NCBI RefSeq assembly: GCF_009184865.1
Contig: NZ_CP045096.1
Span: forward strand, 9,486,001 to 9,550,000
Source: Streptomyces phaeolivaceus
Lineage (GTDB): Bacteria > Actinomycetota > Actinomycetes > Streptomycetales > Streptomycetaceae
DNA: 64,000 bases
Reading direction: 5' to 3'
Shown here: positions 41,224-49,818 of the stretch, one piece after another
Layout of the letters: each line of letters opens with the position of its first letter
Numbering within the stretch: the first letter of the stretch is position 1
Translations under genes and position numbers: made by a program
The notes under the pieces: generated by a model
What the model saw: only the letters and a program-made list of their open reading frames with translations
Told to the model about the DNA's origin: nothing
Databases searched by the model: none

Positions 41224-44049
41224 TCAGGACATCTGGCGGCGTACCAGCTCGTGCAGGCGCCCCGCCGGGTTGGCGAGAAGCTCGGCCGGGGCTCCCACCT
41301 CCGCCACCTTGCCGTCCTCCATCACCACCACCCGATCCGCGTCCATGACCGTGGAAAGGCGATGCGCGATCACGACCCGCGTCGCGTTCAGCGCGCGCGT
41401 GCTCTCGATCACCGTCCGCTGCGTCTCGTTGTCCAGCGCGCTCGTGGCCTCGTCGAAGAAGAGGAGACGGGGGCGGCGGATCAACGCCTGCGCGATCATC
41501 AGGCGTTGGCGCTGCCCGCCGGAGATCGCGCCGTTGCCCTGGACGATGGTGTGCAGCCCCATCGGCATCCGCTGGATGTCCTCGGCGAGGCCCGCCATCG
41601 AGGCCGCCGCCATCGCCTCCTCGGGCGTGAACGGCTCGGTGCCGCAGATGACGTCCAGGATGGAGCCGGTGAACGGCTGCGCGTGCTGGAGCACGACACC
41701 GCACTGCCGGCGCACGGCGGACTGGTCGAGGGCGCCGAGGTCCTGACCGTCGTAGAGCACGCTCCCGGAGACCGGCTTGTCGAAGCCGATCAGCAGACGC
41801 AGCAGCGTGGACTTGCCGCAGCCGCTCGGGCCGACGATCGCCACGAACTCGCCCGACCCGATGTCGAAGGACACGTCGTCCAGCACCAGCGGGCCGTCGT
41901 CCGCGTAGCGGAAGGAGAGCCTGCGGGCCTCCAGCGCGCCGGAGAGGACACCCGGGCGTGTGCTCGCCGTACGCACCTCCGGTGTCGCCTCCAGCACCGG
42001 CTTGATCTCCTCGAACAACGGCAACACCGCCACCGCCGACACGAACGCGCCCGTCAGCTGGGTGACCGACGTCAGCAGCATCGTCACCGAGGTGTTGAAG
42101 GTGAGGAACTCCGCCGCCGACATCGAGCCGCGTGCCGGGCCCGCCAGCAGCATGAACATCAGCAGGGTGCAGAGCGGGAGATACACCGCGCCCAGCACCG
42201 TGTTGAGGTTCTTGATGCCGCCGACCTTCTGCTGCAGTTCCCGGCTGCGCGCGAACTCGCCCGCCCAGGCGGCGTAGGCGTAGTTCTCGGCGGCGGCCAC
42301 CCGCAGCTTCGGCAGGCCCCGCAGGGTCTGGAAGGCCTGGTTGTTGAGCTTGTTGCTCAGCACGACCAGGCGGCGCTGCCAGCGGACCTGCCAGAGACCG
42401 AGGCCCAGGAACACCGTGGCCACGATCACCAGCATGCCGATCGCCGCCAGGGCCATGGGCACGCTGTACCAGAGCAGCAGACCGAGGTTCACCGCGCCCA
42501 CGGTCACCGACTGGGCGACCACCGGACCGACCCCGGCCAGGGTGCGGCGGATCGCGCTGATGCCCATCGCCGCGCTCGCCAGTTCGCCGGTCGAACGGGA
42601 CGCGAAGAAGGCGGTGGGGAGGCGCAACAGACGGTCCCAGACCGCCGGTTGGAGGGTCGCCTCGATACGGCCCTCCAACCGGAGGATCGTCAGGTTCTGG
42701 AGGAGGAGGAACGCGGCCGAGACCACGCTGGCGAGCATGATCGCCAGGCAGACCCGCACGATCAGGTTCTCCTGCGCCTTCGGCACGAACTCGCCGAGGA
42801 CCCTGCCCGTCGCGAGGGGCACGAGCGAGCCGAGCAGGACCGTCACCAGACCGCTGAGCAGCAGCCCCGTCGTGTCGCCGCGCGTGCCGTGCAGGCTGAA
42901 CCGCATCAGCCGCAGTGGGCTCAACACCCGTTCGGGCAACGGCCGGTAGAACATCACCGCGCGCGGCTCGAACTCCGCCGCGTTCGCCTTCTCGATCGGT
43001 GTCTCCCGGCCGGACGACGGCTGTACGGCCACATAGCCGCCGCGCCGCCACAGCAGCGCCACCGGCGCCCCGGACAGGGCCCGGTGCCCGACCAGCGGGC
43101 CCACGTTCTCCCGCCACCAGCTCCCGCCGAGGCGTACGGCACGGACCCGCACCCGGGAGGCGAGCGCGATGCGCTCCACCGGGTCGAGGCGGTCGCTCTC
43201 GGTGCCGCTCTGCGCGGGCTCGGAGAGGGTGATCCCGGCCGTCCGGGCGACGAGCTTGCAGGCCGCGTACGTGGCGTCCGCGTCGGCGGCCGTCGTCCGC
43301 CGGTTCGCGGAGGGCTTGCCGATGGACGCGAGCAGCGTGCGGTCGGCCTGGGCGCGCACCGCCTCACCGGCCTTGATCCCGGCGGCCGTACGGTCCTCGT
43401 GGGTGCGCTCCAGCTGCTCGATCCAGCGGTCCAGCGTGGCCAGCAGCCGGAACTGCTGGTCGACCATGCTCTGCCAGACCCCCGGGTCCATCAGCAGATC
43501 GGCCGCCGCCTCCGCGCCGTACAGCGAGCCGTACTGGACGCTGCCGGGCGGCACCCGCATCCAGAACACGTCGTCGTCGGTGGGCGCGGCGGCCTGCTCG
43601 GTGGCCATCGGCGCCTGGAAGAGGATCGACAGGCCCCGGCCGACGCCGAGGGCGAGGGCGTATTCGAGGGGGCTGGTCTGCGGGGGTACGAGCTGGGGAT
43701 TGCCCCATTCGTCGTACGACCAGGTCTCGGTGTTCACCTGCTGGTACAGCTCGCGCAGCCCGATGCGCCGGACCACGCAGTCGCGGAGCGGGCGGGCGAC
43801 CAGGGTGTGCTGGGGCCCGGCGACCGGGCCGAGCAGCAGCGCGCCCGCCTCCAGACGGCCCAGATGGTGCCAGTGGCCCTGCTCGACGGCGTCGACCGCG
43901 AACAGGTCCAGGGCGCCGGAGGCCACCAGCCACAGCGTCTGCGGGCCTTCGAGGTCGAGGCGGGTGTGGCCGGCGCGGTCGAGGGGGGTGCCCATGGCGC
44001 CGAGCGCGCCGAGGACGAGGTCGCCGCCCTCGGATACGGACGTCGTCAT
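41224..44049 (-). CDS. NHLM-type bacteriocin export ABC transporter (permease + ATPase)
   Basis: A 941-residue ABC half-transporter with a long N-terminal extension. Residues about 1-340 have a cyclic-nucleotide-binding-like region (VLGALGAMGTPLDRAGHTRL, LVASGALDLFAVDAVEQGHW). The membrane domain spans about 400-690. The nucleotide-binding domain shows Walker A GPSGCGKST, signature ISGGQRQRL and Walker B RLLFFDEATSALD. The extension is typical of the NHLM export subunit. The start is one base from the stop of the upstream C39 transporter gene, so they form one operon. It would act in the membrane with the C39 transporter and the HlyD-like protein to export the 71-residue peptide. Confidence 0.9.
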   Translation of the reverse strand: MTTSVSEGGDLVLGALGAMGTPLDRAGHTRLDLEGPQTLWLVASGALDLFAVDAVEQGHWHHLGRLEAGALLLGPVAGPQHTLVARPLRDCVVRRIGLRELYQQVNTETWSYDEWGNPQLVPPQTSPLEYALALGVGRGLSILFQAPMATEQAAAPTDDDVFWMRVPPGSVQYGSLYGAEAAADLLMDPGVWQSMVDQQFRLLATLDRWIEQLERTHEDRTAAGIKAGEAVRAQADRTLLASIGKPSANRRTTAADADATYAACKLVARTAGITLSEPAQSGTESDRLDPVERIALASRVRVRAVRLGGSWWRENVGPLVGHRALSGAPVALLWRRGGYVAVQPSSGRETPIEKANAAEFEPRAVMFYRPLPERVLSPLRLMRFSLHGTRGDTTGLLLSGLVTVLLGSLVPLATGRVLGEFVPKAQENLIVRVCLAIMLASVVSAAFLLLQNLTILRLEGRIEATLQPAVWDRLLRLPTAFFASRSTGELASAAMGISAIRRTLAGVGPVVAQSVTVGAVNLGLLLWYSVPMALAAIGMLVIVATVFLGLGLWQVRWQRRLVVLSNKLNNQAFQTLRGLPKLRVAAAENYAYAAWAGEFARSRELQQKVGGIKNLNTVLGAVYLPLCTLLMFMLLAGPARGSMSAAEFLTFNTSVTMLLTSVTQLTGAFVSAVAVLPLFEEIKPVLEATPEVRTASTRPGVLSGALEARRLSFRYADDGPLVLDDVSFDIGSGEFVAIVGPSGCGKSTLLRLLIGFDKPVSGSVLYDGQDLGALDQSAVRRQCGVVLQHAQPFTGSILDVICGTEPFTPEEAMAAASMAGLAEDIQRMPMGLHTIVQGNGAISGGQRQRLMIAQALIRRPRLLFFDEATSALDNETQRTVIESTRALNATRVVIAHRLSTVMDADRVVVMEDGKVAEVGAPAELLANPAGRLHELVRRQMS

Positions 44050-44050
44050 C

Positions 44051-46288
44051 TCAGCGCTCCCTGACCAGCTGGGCGTACGCGCCGCCGCGTGCCACCAGCT
44101 CCTCGTGCCGTCCGCGTTCCACGATCGTGCCGTGCTGCAGGACGACGATCTCGTCGCTGTCGCGGACCGTGGAGAGCCGGTGGGCGATCACCACACACGC
44201 GCAGCCGCGCTTGCGGAGGTTGTCCATGACGGTCAGCTCGGTCTCCGCGTCCAGCGCGCTGGTCACCTCGTCGAGGACCAGGATGCTGGGCCTGCGGACC
44301 AACGCCCGCGCGATCTCCAGGCGTTGCCGCTGACCGCCGGAGAAGTTCCGGCCGTCCTGCTCGACCCGGCTGTTGATCCCGCCGGGTCGGCGCGTCACCA
44401 TGTCGTACAGGGCCGCGTCCCGCAGCGCCTCCACCACGGCCTCCTCCGAGATCGACGGATCCCACAGGGCCACGTTGTCGCGGACCGTGCCCTCGAAGAG
44501 GAACACCTCCTGGTCGACGAAGGAGACCGAGGCGGCGAGCGCGCCCCGGGGGATGTCCTCCAGCCGGCGGCCGTCGATACGGATCACGCCCTCCCAGGGC
44601 GAGTACAGGCCCGAGATCAGCCTGGACACCGTCGACTTGCCGCTGCCCGAGCCGCCGACCAGCGCCACCTGCTGCCCCGGGCCGACGGTGAGGTCGAAGC
44701 CGGTGAGCAGGGGCTTGTCGAGGGGGCTGTAGCCGAAGGTGATGTTCTCCAGCTCGACATGGCCCTGGAGGCGGCGGGTGGACTCACCGGCGTCCGGGCG
44801 GGCGTACAGCGGGTCCGCCCGGAAGTTCTCCACGTCCTTGAGCCGGGCCACGTCGGCCGCGAAGTCCTGGATACGGCCCGCGACCCCGTTGAGGCGGGTG
44901 ATCGGTGCGGTGAACCGGGTGACCAGCGCCTGGAACGCGACCAGCAGACCGACGGATATATGGCCCTCGACCGCGCGCATCCCGCCGATCCAGAGGATCA
45001 GCGCGCTGTTGAGCGTGGCGAGGGTCGGGGCGACGACCCCCAGCCAGGCGCTCGGCACCCCGAGCCGCTGCTGCTCCTCCAGCGTGGTGGCGTGCTGCCC
45101 GGCCCACTTGCGGAAGTAGCCCTCCTCGCCGCCGGTCGCCTTCATTGTCTCGATCAACTGGAGGCCGGTGTACGCCGTGTTGGTGAGCCGGGCGTTGTCG
45201 GCGCGCAGCTTCGCCGTACGGGTCGCGCGCAGCCGGATCACCACCCGCATCGCCACCACGTTCAGCAGCGCCACCCCGATGCCGACGAAGGTGAGCTGCG
45301 GGTCGTACGTGTAGAGGAGCACGGCGTAGAGGACGACCACGACCGCGTCCACGCCGGCCGCCGCGAGATCGCGGGCCAGGGTCTCGGCGACCGCGTCGTT
45401 GGACTGGAGCCGCTGGACCAGGTCGGCGGGGCTGCGCTGGGAGAAGAAGGTGACGGGCAGGCGGAGCAGATGGCGCAGGAAGCGGGCGCTGGAGAGAGTG
45501 GAGGAGATCAGGCGTCCGCGCAGCAGATTCGCCTGTTGCAGCCAGGTCAGCAGGACCGTCAGCAGGACGCAGGCGCCCATCGACGTGAACAGCACACCCA
45601 GCAGGGAGGTCTGGCCGCCGATCAGGAACATGTCGATATAGGTGCGGCTCAGCGCGGGCACCGCCGCGCCGACCGCCACCAGCAGCAGACTGGCGAGGAC
45701 GGCGGCGGGCAGGGTGCCCGCGGTGCCGCGCATCCGGGCGGGCATGGCACCGAGGACACCGGGCCTGCGCCCGCCCTTCTCGAAACCGTCGCCGGGCTCC
45801 ATGACGAGGACGACCCCGGTGAAGCTCGCGTCGAAGTCCTCCATCGGCACGAACCGGCGGCCCTTGCCCGGGTCGTTGATGTGGACGCCGCGCCGGCCGA
45901 GGCGGCGGCCCATGCCGTCGTAGACGACGTAGTGGTTGAACTCCCAGAACAGGACCGCCGGTGCCTTCACCTCGGCGAGGGCGGCCACGTCCATCTGCAT
46001 GCCCTTGGCGGTGAGGCCGTAACTGCGGGCCGCCTTCAGCAGATTGCTGGCGCGCGAGCCGTCCCGGGAGACACCGCAGGCGATCCGCAGCTCCTCCAGC
46101 GGGATGTGCCGCCCGTAGTGGCCGAGGACCATGGCGAGGGAGGCGGCGCCGCACTCCACGGCCTCCATCTGCAGCACGGTCGGCGTACGGACCGTCCTCC
46201 GCCTGGCCTTGGGCACCGGGCGCTTCTGCGGGGCGGCCTTGCGTCTGCCGCGTACGGGCGGCGGGACGGTGTCCTGGGGCGCGGTCAC
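44051..46288 (-). CDS. NHLP-type C39 peptidase/permease/ATPase bacteriocin exporter
   Basis: A 745-residue peptidase-containing ABC transporter. The N-terminal C39 domain has Cys46 in QMEAVECGAASLAMVLGHYG, His in FNHYVVYDG and the Asp of HINDPGKGRR, so the double-glycine protease is intact. The membrane domain covers about 170-460. The ATPase shows Walker A GGSGSGKST, FSGGQRQRL and ILVLDEVTSALD. It cleaves leader peptides after Gly-Gly and exports the product. GTG 46288 overlaps the HlyD-like gene's stop by four bases (GTGA). The 71-residue peptide at 47222 with a SGG site is its obvious substrate. Confidence 0.93.
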   Translation of the reverse strand: MTAPQDTVPPPVRGRRKAAPQKRPVPKARRRTVRTPTVLQMEAVECGAASLAMVLGHYGRHIPLEELRIACGVSRDGSRASNLLKAARSYGLTAKGMQMDVAALAEVKAPAVLFWEFNHYVVYDGMGRRLGRRGVHINDPGKGRRFVPMEDFDASFTGVVLVMEPGDGFEKGGRRPGVLGAMPARMRGTAGTLPAAVLASLLLVAVGAAVPALSRTYIDMFLIGGQTSLLGVLFTSMGACVLLTVLLTWLQQANLLRGRLISSTLSSARFLRHLLRLPVTFFSQRSPADLVQRLQSNDAVAETLARDLAAAGVDAVVVVLYAVLLYTYDPQLTFVGIGVALLNVVAMRVVIRLRATRTAKLRADNARLTNTAYTGLQLIETMKATGGEEGYFRKWAGQHATTLEEQQRLGVPSAWLGVVAPTLATLNSALILWIGGMRAVEGHISVGLLVAFQALVTRFTAPITRLNGVAGRIQDFAADVARLKDVENFRADPLYARPDAGESTRRLQGHVELENITFGYSPLDKPLLTGFDLTVGPGQQVALVGGSGSGKSTVSRLISGLYSPWEGVIRIDGRRLEDIPRGALAASVSFVDQEVFLFEGTVRDNVALWDPSISEEAVVEALRDAALYDMVTRRPGGINSRVEQDGRNFSGGQRQRLEIARALVRRPSILVLDEVTSALDAETELTVMDNLRKRGCACVVIAHRLSTVRDSDEIVVLQHGTIVERGRHEELVARGGAYAQLVRER

Positions 46289-47091
46289 GGCAGCAGCCAA
46301 TCGATCGGATGCTCGTCGGCCAGCCGGATCGAACCCGTGGCCATGGTCATGGAGGTCAGCTCGAACGGCGGCCCGTCCTGCGAGGACCACCGGTAGCCCG
46401 ACTCGGTCGACGCCTTCCGGTCCAGCCGTACGGTCACGGCCACCGGGCGGCCCTTCTTGGTGAACTGCTCGCCCAGCTGGCTGTCCCCGAGGAACGCGCC
46501 GATCGACTGCGGGGTCTGCGCGGTGCGGTCCACCTTCTGCACATGGCCGCGCAGCACGCCGTACTGCTGGGTGGGCGCCGACTGCACGGTCAGGTCCACG
46601 GCGGCGTCCTCGGGGATCGAGGCCGCGTTCTCGGCGGGGACGTACACGGTGGCGTACAGCGGGTCGTCGGCGTCGGCGACCTTCTCGACTGCGGCGACGT
46701 TCGCGCCGGTCTGGATGATCTGGCCGATCGTGGCCGCGAGCGCGGAGACCCGGCCGGCCGCGACGGACCTTACGACCTTCTCGCCGTCGGTGGTGGCGAC
46801 CTTCAGGACGGGGGCCTCGGCGGGCAGCCGCTCGCCCTGTTTCGCGAGCACGGCGGTGACCTGGCCGGCCACCGGGCTCTGCAGTATGTAACTGCCCTGG
46901 CCGTGGGTGAGGACGGCCGGCGCGCTGACCGTGGACGCGACGGAACCGGTGACGGCCCACACGGACGCGGCGGCCATGGCGACCACCGTCACCGACAGCA
47001 CCAGCCAGCCCTGCGGGCGGGCGAAGCGCACCGGGAGATCGAGTTCCTCCGGTGACTGGAGCTTGGCGAGGGCCTGTTGGCGGAACTGCAC
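46285..47091 (-). CDS. HlyD-family (NHLM) secretion accessory protein
   Basis: A 268-residue membrane-fusion-like protein. One transmembrane helix near residues 28-52 (GWLVLSVTVVAMAAASVWAV). A lipoyl/barrel-sandwich region follows (GSYILQSPVAGQVTAVLAKQ, GRVSALAATIGQIIQTGANV). The long coiled coil of classic HlyD is absent, as in NHLM accessory proteins of Gram-positive bacteria. The GTG at 47091 has GAGGGAA upstream. It is first of three coupled transporter genes, downstream of the precursor gene and an intervening hairpin. It likely links the two ABC proteins and the exported peptide at the membrane. Confidence 0.87.
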   Translation of the reverse strand: MQFRQQALAKLQSPEELDLPVRFARPQGWLVLSVTVVAMAAASVWAVTGSVASTVSAPAVLTHGQGSYILQSPVAGQVTAVLAKQGERLPAEAPVLKVATTDGEKVVRSVAAGRVSALAATIGQIIQTGANVAAVEKVADADDPLYATVYVPAENAASIPEDAAVDLTVQSAPTQQYGVLRGHVQKVDRTAQTPQSIGAFLGDSQLGEQFTKKGRPVAVTVRLDRKASTESGYRWSSQDGPPFELTSMTMATGSIRLADEHPIDWLLP

Positions 47092-47169
47092 GGGACTTCC
47101 CTCACCTGCGCGACAGGAGACGACAGAACACGGGACGACGAGGGCGCCCAGGACTTTCGGGCACCCCGA

Positions 47170-47203
47170 GAGTCCCGGAACCTGTCAGGTGGTTCCGGGA
47201 CTC
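47170..47203 (-). terminator. hairpin between peptide precursor and exporter genes
   Basis: Perfect 13-base inverted repeat, GAGTCCCGGAACC (47170-47182) and its complement (47191-47203), with an 8-base loop. It sits 18 bases after the precursor stop and 79 bases before the HlyD-like gene. Such a partial terminator would give more precursor mRNA than exporter mRNA, a common arrangement in peptide-export operons. Confidence 0.65.
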
Positions 47204-47221
47204 AGCGGCGCTGGGGCTCGA

Positions 47222-47437
47222 TCAGAGACCGGTGACCAGGCCGGTGACCGGGGCGGTGTGCAGGCCGGTGACACCCTCGACCGTGCCGACGACCGTGTTG
47301 ACCAGACCGGCGACCGGGGCGAGGCCGTCCACCAGGCCGGTGACGGTGCCGACGGCGTTGACCGAGAGGCCGCCGGAGACGGCGTCGAGGGCGGCGTCCG
47401 AGATCTCGGCGGTCTCAACCTGGGGGGTGGAGTTCAT
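47222..47437 (-). CDS. double-glycine leader peptide precursor (bacteriocin/RiPP-like)
   Basis: A 71-residue peptide. The leader MNSTPQVETAEISDAALDAV-SGG (1-23) has the acidic, hydrophobic, Gly-Gly-ending form recognised by C39 peptidases. The predicted core (24-71) is 48 residues of Gly, Val, Leu, Thr and Ala with no Cys and only one Ser. It contains two similar halves: VGTVTGLVDGLAPVAGLVNT (29-48) and VGTVEGVTGLHTAPVTGLVT (50-69). ATG 47437 has GGAAG upstream. No modifying enzyme is in the operon, so the product may be an unmodified or lightly processed amphipathic peptide. The family is not recognised. Confidence 0.78.
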   Translation of the reverse strand: MNSTPQVETAEISDAALDAVSGGLSVNAVGTVTGLVDGLAPVAGLVNTVVGTVEGVTGLHTAPVTGLVTGL

Positions 47438-48168
47438 GATGGAACTTCCCTTCGCATAGCTATTCATAAGGGGGGAGCGGCCCCCTTCTGGGGACAGAAC
47501 GACGGCCGCGCACGTGGGTACCCACTTCTCGATCCGGAGAGCTGGCTGCCCCCGACTCCGAGAGCTCGGCGGCCCCCGCGGTGCGATGGATATAAGCAGA
47601 TCGCCGCCGCGCACATCCAATCAACATGGCCTCTCACCAGCGCAGTTGGTGACCAAGACGGTTCATTGGTGCAGGAGTGCGCACGGCTTGGGTCCAGCTT
47701 CTTCACACGGATCGCGGCATCGTCATACGCCCTTCATTGCCAGCCGGAAAACGAACTGGACAGTCCTGCCTCAAAGGCACGGCACACGATGCGGGCCTGT
47801 GCAGAACTGCCACCGGCCGTGACTCCGCTGAGCATGCGGTGTGGAGATTCCCTGAAGCCGGTTTCCCGATCACCGGCATGAACGGACCGCTGTCGGGCGG
47901 TCGCGGACCGTGCCCGGCGGGGTGCGGGCCGGTGGCGCCCACAGAGGGCCCACAGGGAGCCCACAGGGAGCCCGCAGGGGCGCGCGGGCGGGAAGTCGTG
48001 AAATGGCGGGCGAACGACGGGCGTAGCGCGCTTTGCGAAATGGAAGATCGAAATCTTTTTGCGGAGCGTTGAACACCCCACCGGAACCATCCGTACCAAC
48101 TGGCAACCAGGCGCCCCCAGTTCATCCGCCGGACGGCGGTACGGACCCCGTCCCCAGGAGGTCAAGAG
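47438..48168. other. divergent regulatory region between the peptide precursor and S1 protease genes
   Basis: About 730 bases without a convincing gene. Close to the precursor start is a hairpin, AAGGGGG (47468-47474) with CCCCCTT (47481-47487), in its leader. A lower-GC part (47585-47780) probably holds the precursor's promoter; GGATATAAGCAG (47588-47599) stands out. Short direct repeats (ACAGGGAGCCC, 47952-47974) precede the protease promoter. No recognised operator was found. Confidence 0.5.
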
Positions 48169-49596
48169 TTGAGTCACAAACGAGCCACCAAGCGTAAGGC
48201 GTTCATAGCCGCAGGCGGCGTGGCGGCGATCGGTGCGGCGGCCCTCATCCTGCCGAACGCGATGGCGTCGCAGACGGAGTCGAAGGACGCGGCCCCGAAG
48301 ACGCTCGCGGCGAGTGACGCCTCGGACCTCGCCTCCCAGCTCCAGGAGTTGCTCGGTGACGCGTTCGCAGGCGCGTACTACGACTCGGGCGAGCAGCAGC
48401 TCGTCATCAACGTCATCGACGGCCTCGAGATCGACGGCGACGACAACAACGTGATCATCCAGGCCCAGTCGGCCGGTGCGGAGGTCCGTGAGGTCGACAA
48501 CAGCTGGTCCGAGCTCCAGGAGGGCGCGGCCACGCTGAAGGAGCAGGCCAGCGTCCCCGGCACGGCCTGGGCGATCGACCCCCGCACGAACCAGCTCCAG
48601 GTCACCGCCGACTCCACGGTCACGGGCGAGAACTGGGACACCATCGAGACGGCCGTCAAGTCGCTCGGCTCGGGCATGGCGACCATCAAGAAGTCCGCCG
48701 GCACGTTCAAGACGTTCCTGGAGGGCGGCGACGCCATCTTCGGCGGCGGCGCGCGCTGCTCGGCCGGCTTCAACGTCGTCAACGCCGAGGGCGCCCCGGC
48801 CTTCCTGACCGCCGGTCACTGCGGTGTCGCCGAGGCCGAGTGGTCCGAGGAGGAGGGCGGCGCGCCGATCGCCACCGTCGACGCGGCCACCGCCACGTTC
48901 CCCGGCGCCGGTGACTTCGCCCTGGTCAACTACAACGACCCGGCGACCCAGGCGGCCAGCACGGTCGACCTCGGCAACGGCCAGACGGTCGACATCAACG
49001 CGGCCGGCGAGGCCGCGGTCGGCCTCCAGGTCTTCCGCATGGGCAGCACCACCGGTCTCGCCGACGGTCAGGTCACCGGCCTCGAAGCCACGGTGAACTA
49101 CCCCGAGGGCACGGTCACCGGCCTCATCCAGACCAACGTCTGCGCCGAGCCCGGCGACAGCGGCGGCTCGCTGTTCACCGAGGACGGCCAGGCCATCGGT
49201 CTGACCTCCGGCGGCAGCGGCGACTGCACGGTCGGCGGCGAGACCTTCTTCCAGCCGGTCACCACCGCCCTCGCGGCGGTCGGCGCGACCCTCGGCGACG
49301 CCGGCGCGGGCGCCGGTGAAGAGGCCGCCGGCGGTGCCGCCGCCGGTGCGGGTGAAGAGGCCGACGGTGGCGCCGCCGCCGGAGCCGGCGAGGAGGCCGA
49401 CGGCGGTGCCGTGGCCGGTGCCGGTGAGGAAGAGGCCGCCGCGGCGGGCGCGGGCGAGGAAGAGGGCGCCGCTGCCGCCGGAGCCGGCGAGGAGGGCGAC
49501 GCGGGTGCCGTCGCCGGTGCCGGTGACGCCGCGGGCCAGGAGCAGGAGCAGGGCATCGGCGACCAGGGTGTCGACGAGCAGGGCGTCGAGCAGTAG
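48169..49596 (+). CDS. secreted S1-family serine protease (streptogrisin/alpha-lytic type) with Glu-Ala-Gly tail
   Basis: A 475-residue pre-pro-protease. The signal peptide is residues 1-34 (FIAAGGVAAIGAAALILPNA). The pro-region extends to about 190 and includes an alpha-lytic-type prodomain (LQVTADSTVTGENWDTIETA). The protease domain has the triad His217 (TAGHC), Asp249 (GDFALV) and Ser331 (GDSGGS). From about residue 380 the tail is a low-complexity acidic repeat of GAGEEADGGA-like units. The start is TTG 48169 with AGGAGG seven bases before it. It is divergent from the peptide precursor and may process secreted proteins or the exported peptide; the SSI-type inhibitor at 31345 is a possible antagonist. 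Confidence 0.92.
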   Translation: MSHKRATKRKAFIAAGGVAAIGAAALILPNAMASQTESKDAAPKTLAASDASDLASQLQELLGDAFAGAYYDSGEQQLVINVIDGLEIDGDDNNVIIQAQSAGAEVREVDNSWSELQEGAATLKEQASVPGTAWAIDPRTNQLQVTADSTVTGENWDTIETAVKSLGSGMATIKKSAGTFKTFLEGGDAIFGGGARCSAGFNVVNAEGAPAFLTAGHCGVAEAEWSEEEGGAPIATVDAATATFPGAGDFALVNYNDPATQAASTVDLGNGQTVDINAAGEAAVGLQVFRMGSTTGLADGQVTGLEATVNYPEGTVTGLIQTNVCAEPGDSGGSLFTEDGQAIGLTSGGSGDCTVGGETFFQPVTTALAAVGATLGDAGAGAGEEAAGGAAAGAGEEADGGAAAGAGEEADGGAVAGAGEEEAAAAGAGEEEGAAAAGAGEEGDAGAVAGAGDAAGQEQEQGIGDQGVDEQGVEQ

Positions 49597-49669
49597 GCGA
49601 ACGCCACCGAGAACGTGGACGACGGCCCAGGGATCAGCGGCCACTGAACCCCGGCCGTCGCCTCACGGC

Positions 49670-49745
49670 CCACCTGTCGGCCCCACCTCAGCGGTTCCGG
49701 CCGACAGGTGGAACGGTCCGGCCCTCCGGCGGGAGGGTCGGACCG
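49670..49745 (+). terminator. two hairpins downstream of the S1 protease gene
   Basis: First hairpin: CCACCTGTCGGCC (49670-49682) with a perfect complement at 49699-49711. Second: a 14-base stem with one wobble (49714-49727 with 49732-49745) around GGCG. Both lie between convergent genes ending at 49596 and 49802. Confidence 0.7.
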
Positions 49746-49774
49746 CTTCGCGTCGCGGGCGCCGCTCCGCAACT

Positions 49775-49818
49775 CCGAAAAAGGGGCGGAGCCTCGTTCT
49801 TTCAGGGGCGCGGGGAAG
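49775..49818. repeat. partial copy of the convergent-junction repeat (copy 3)
   Basis: AAAAAGGGGCGGAGCCTCGT, then TTTCAGGGGCGCGGGGAA (49799-49816), matches one arm of the repeats at 28308 and 41023. The stop and last five codons of the phosphatase gene (TSPRP then TGA) are written by this arm, so the element has supplied the gene's 3' end. Confidence 0.65.

Noticed and set aside
47464..47706. Minus-strand 80-codon frame upstream of the peptide precursor as a second precursor
   Set aside because: No Gly-Gly leader, no ribosome site, and a composition unlike either precursors or genes.
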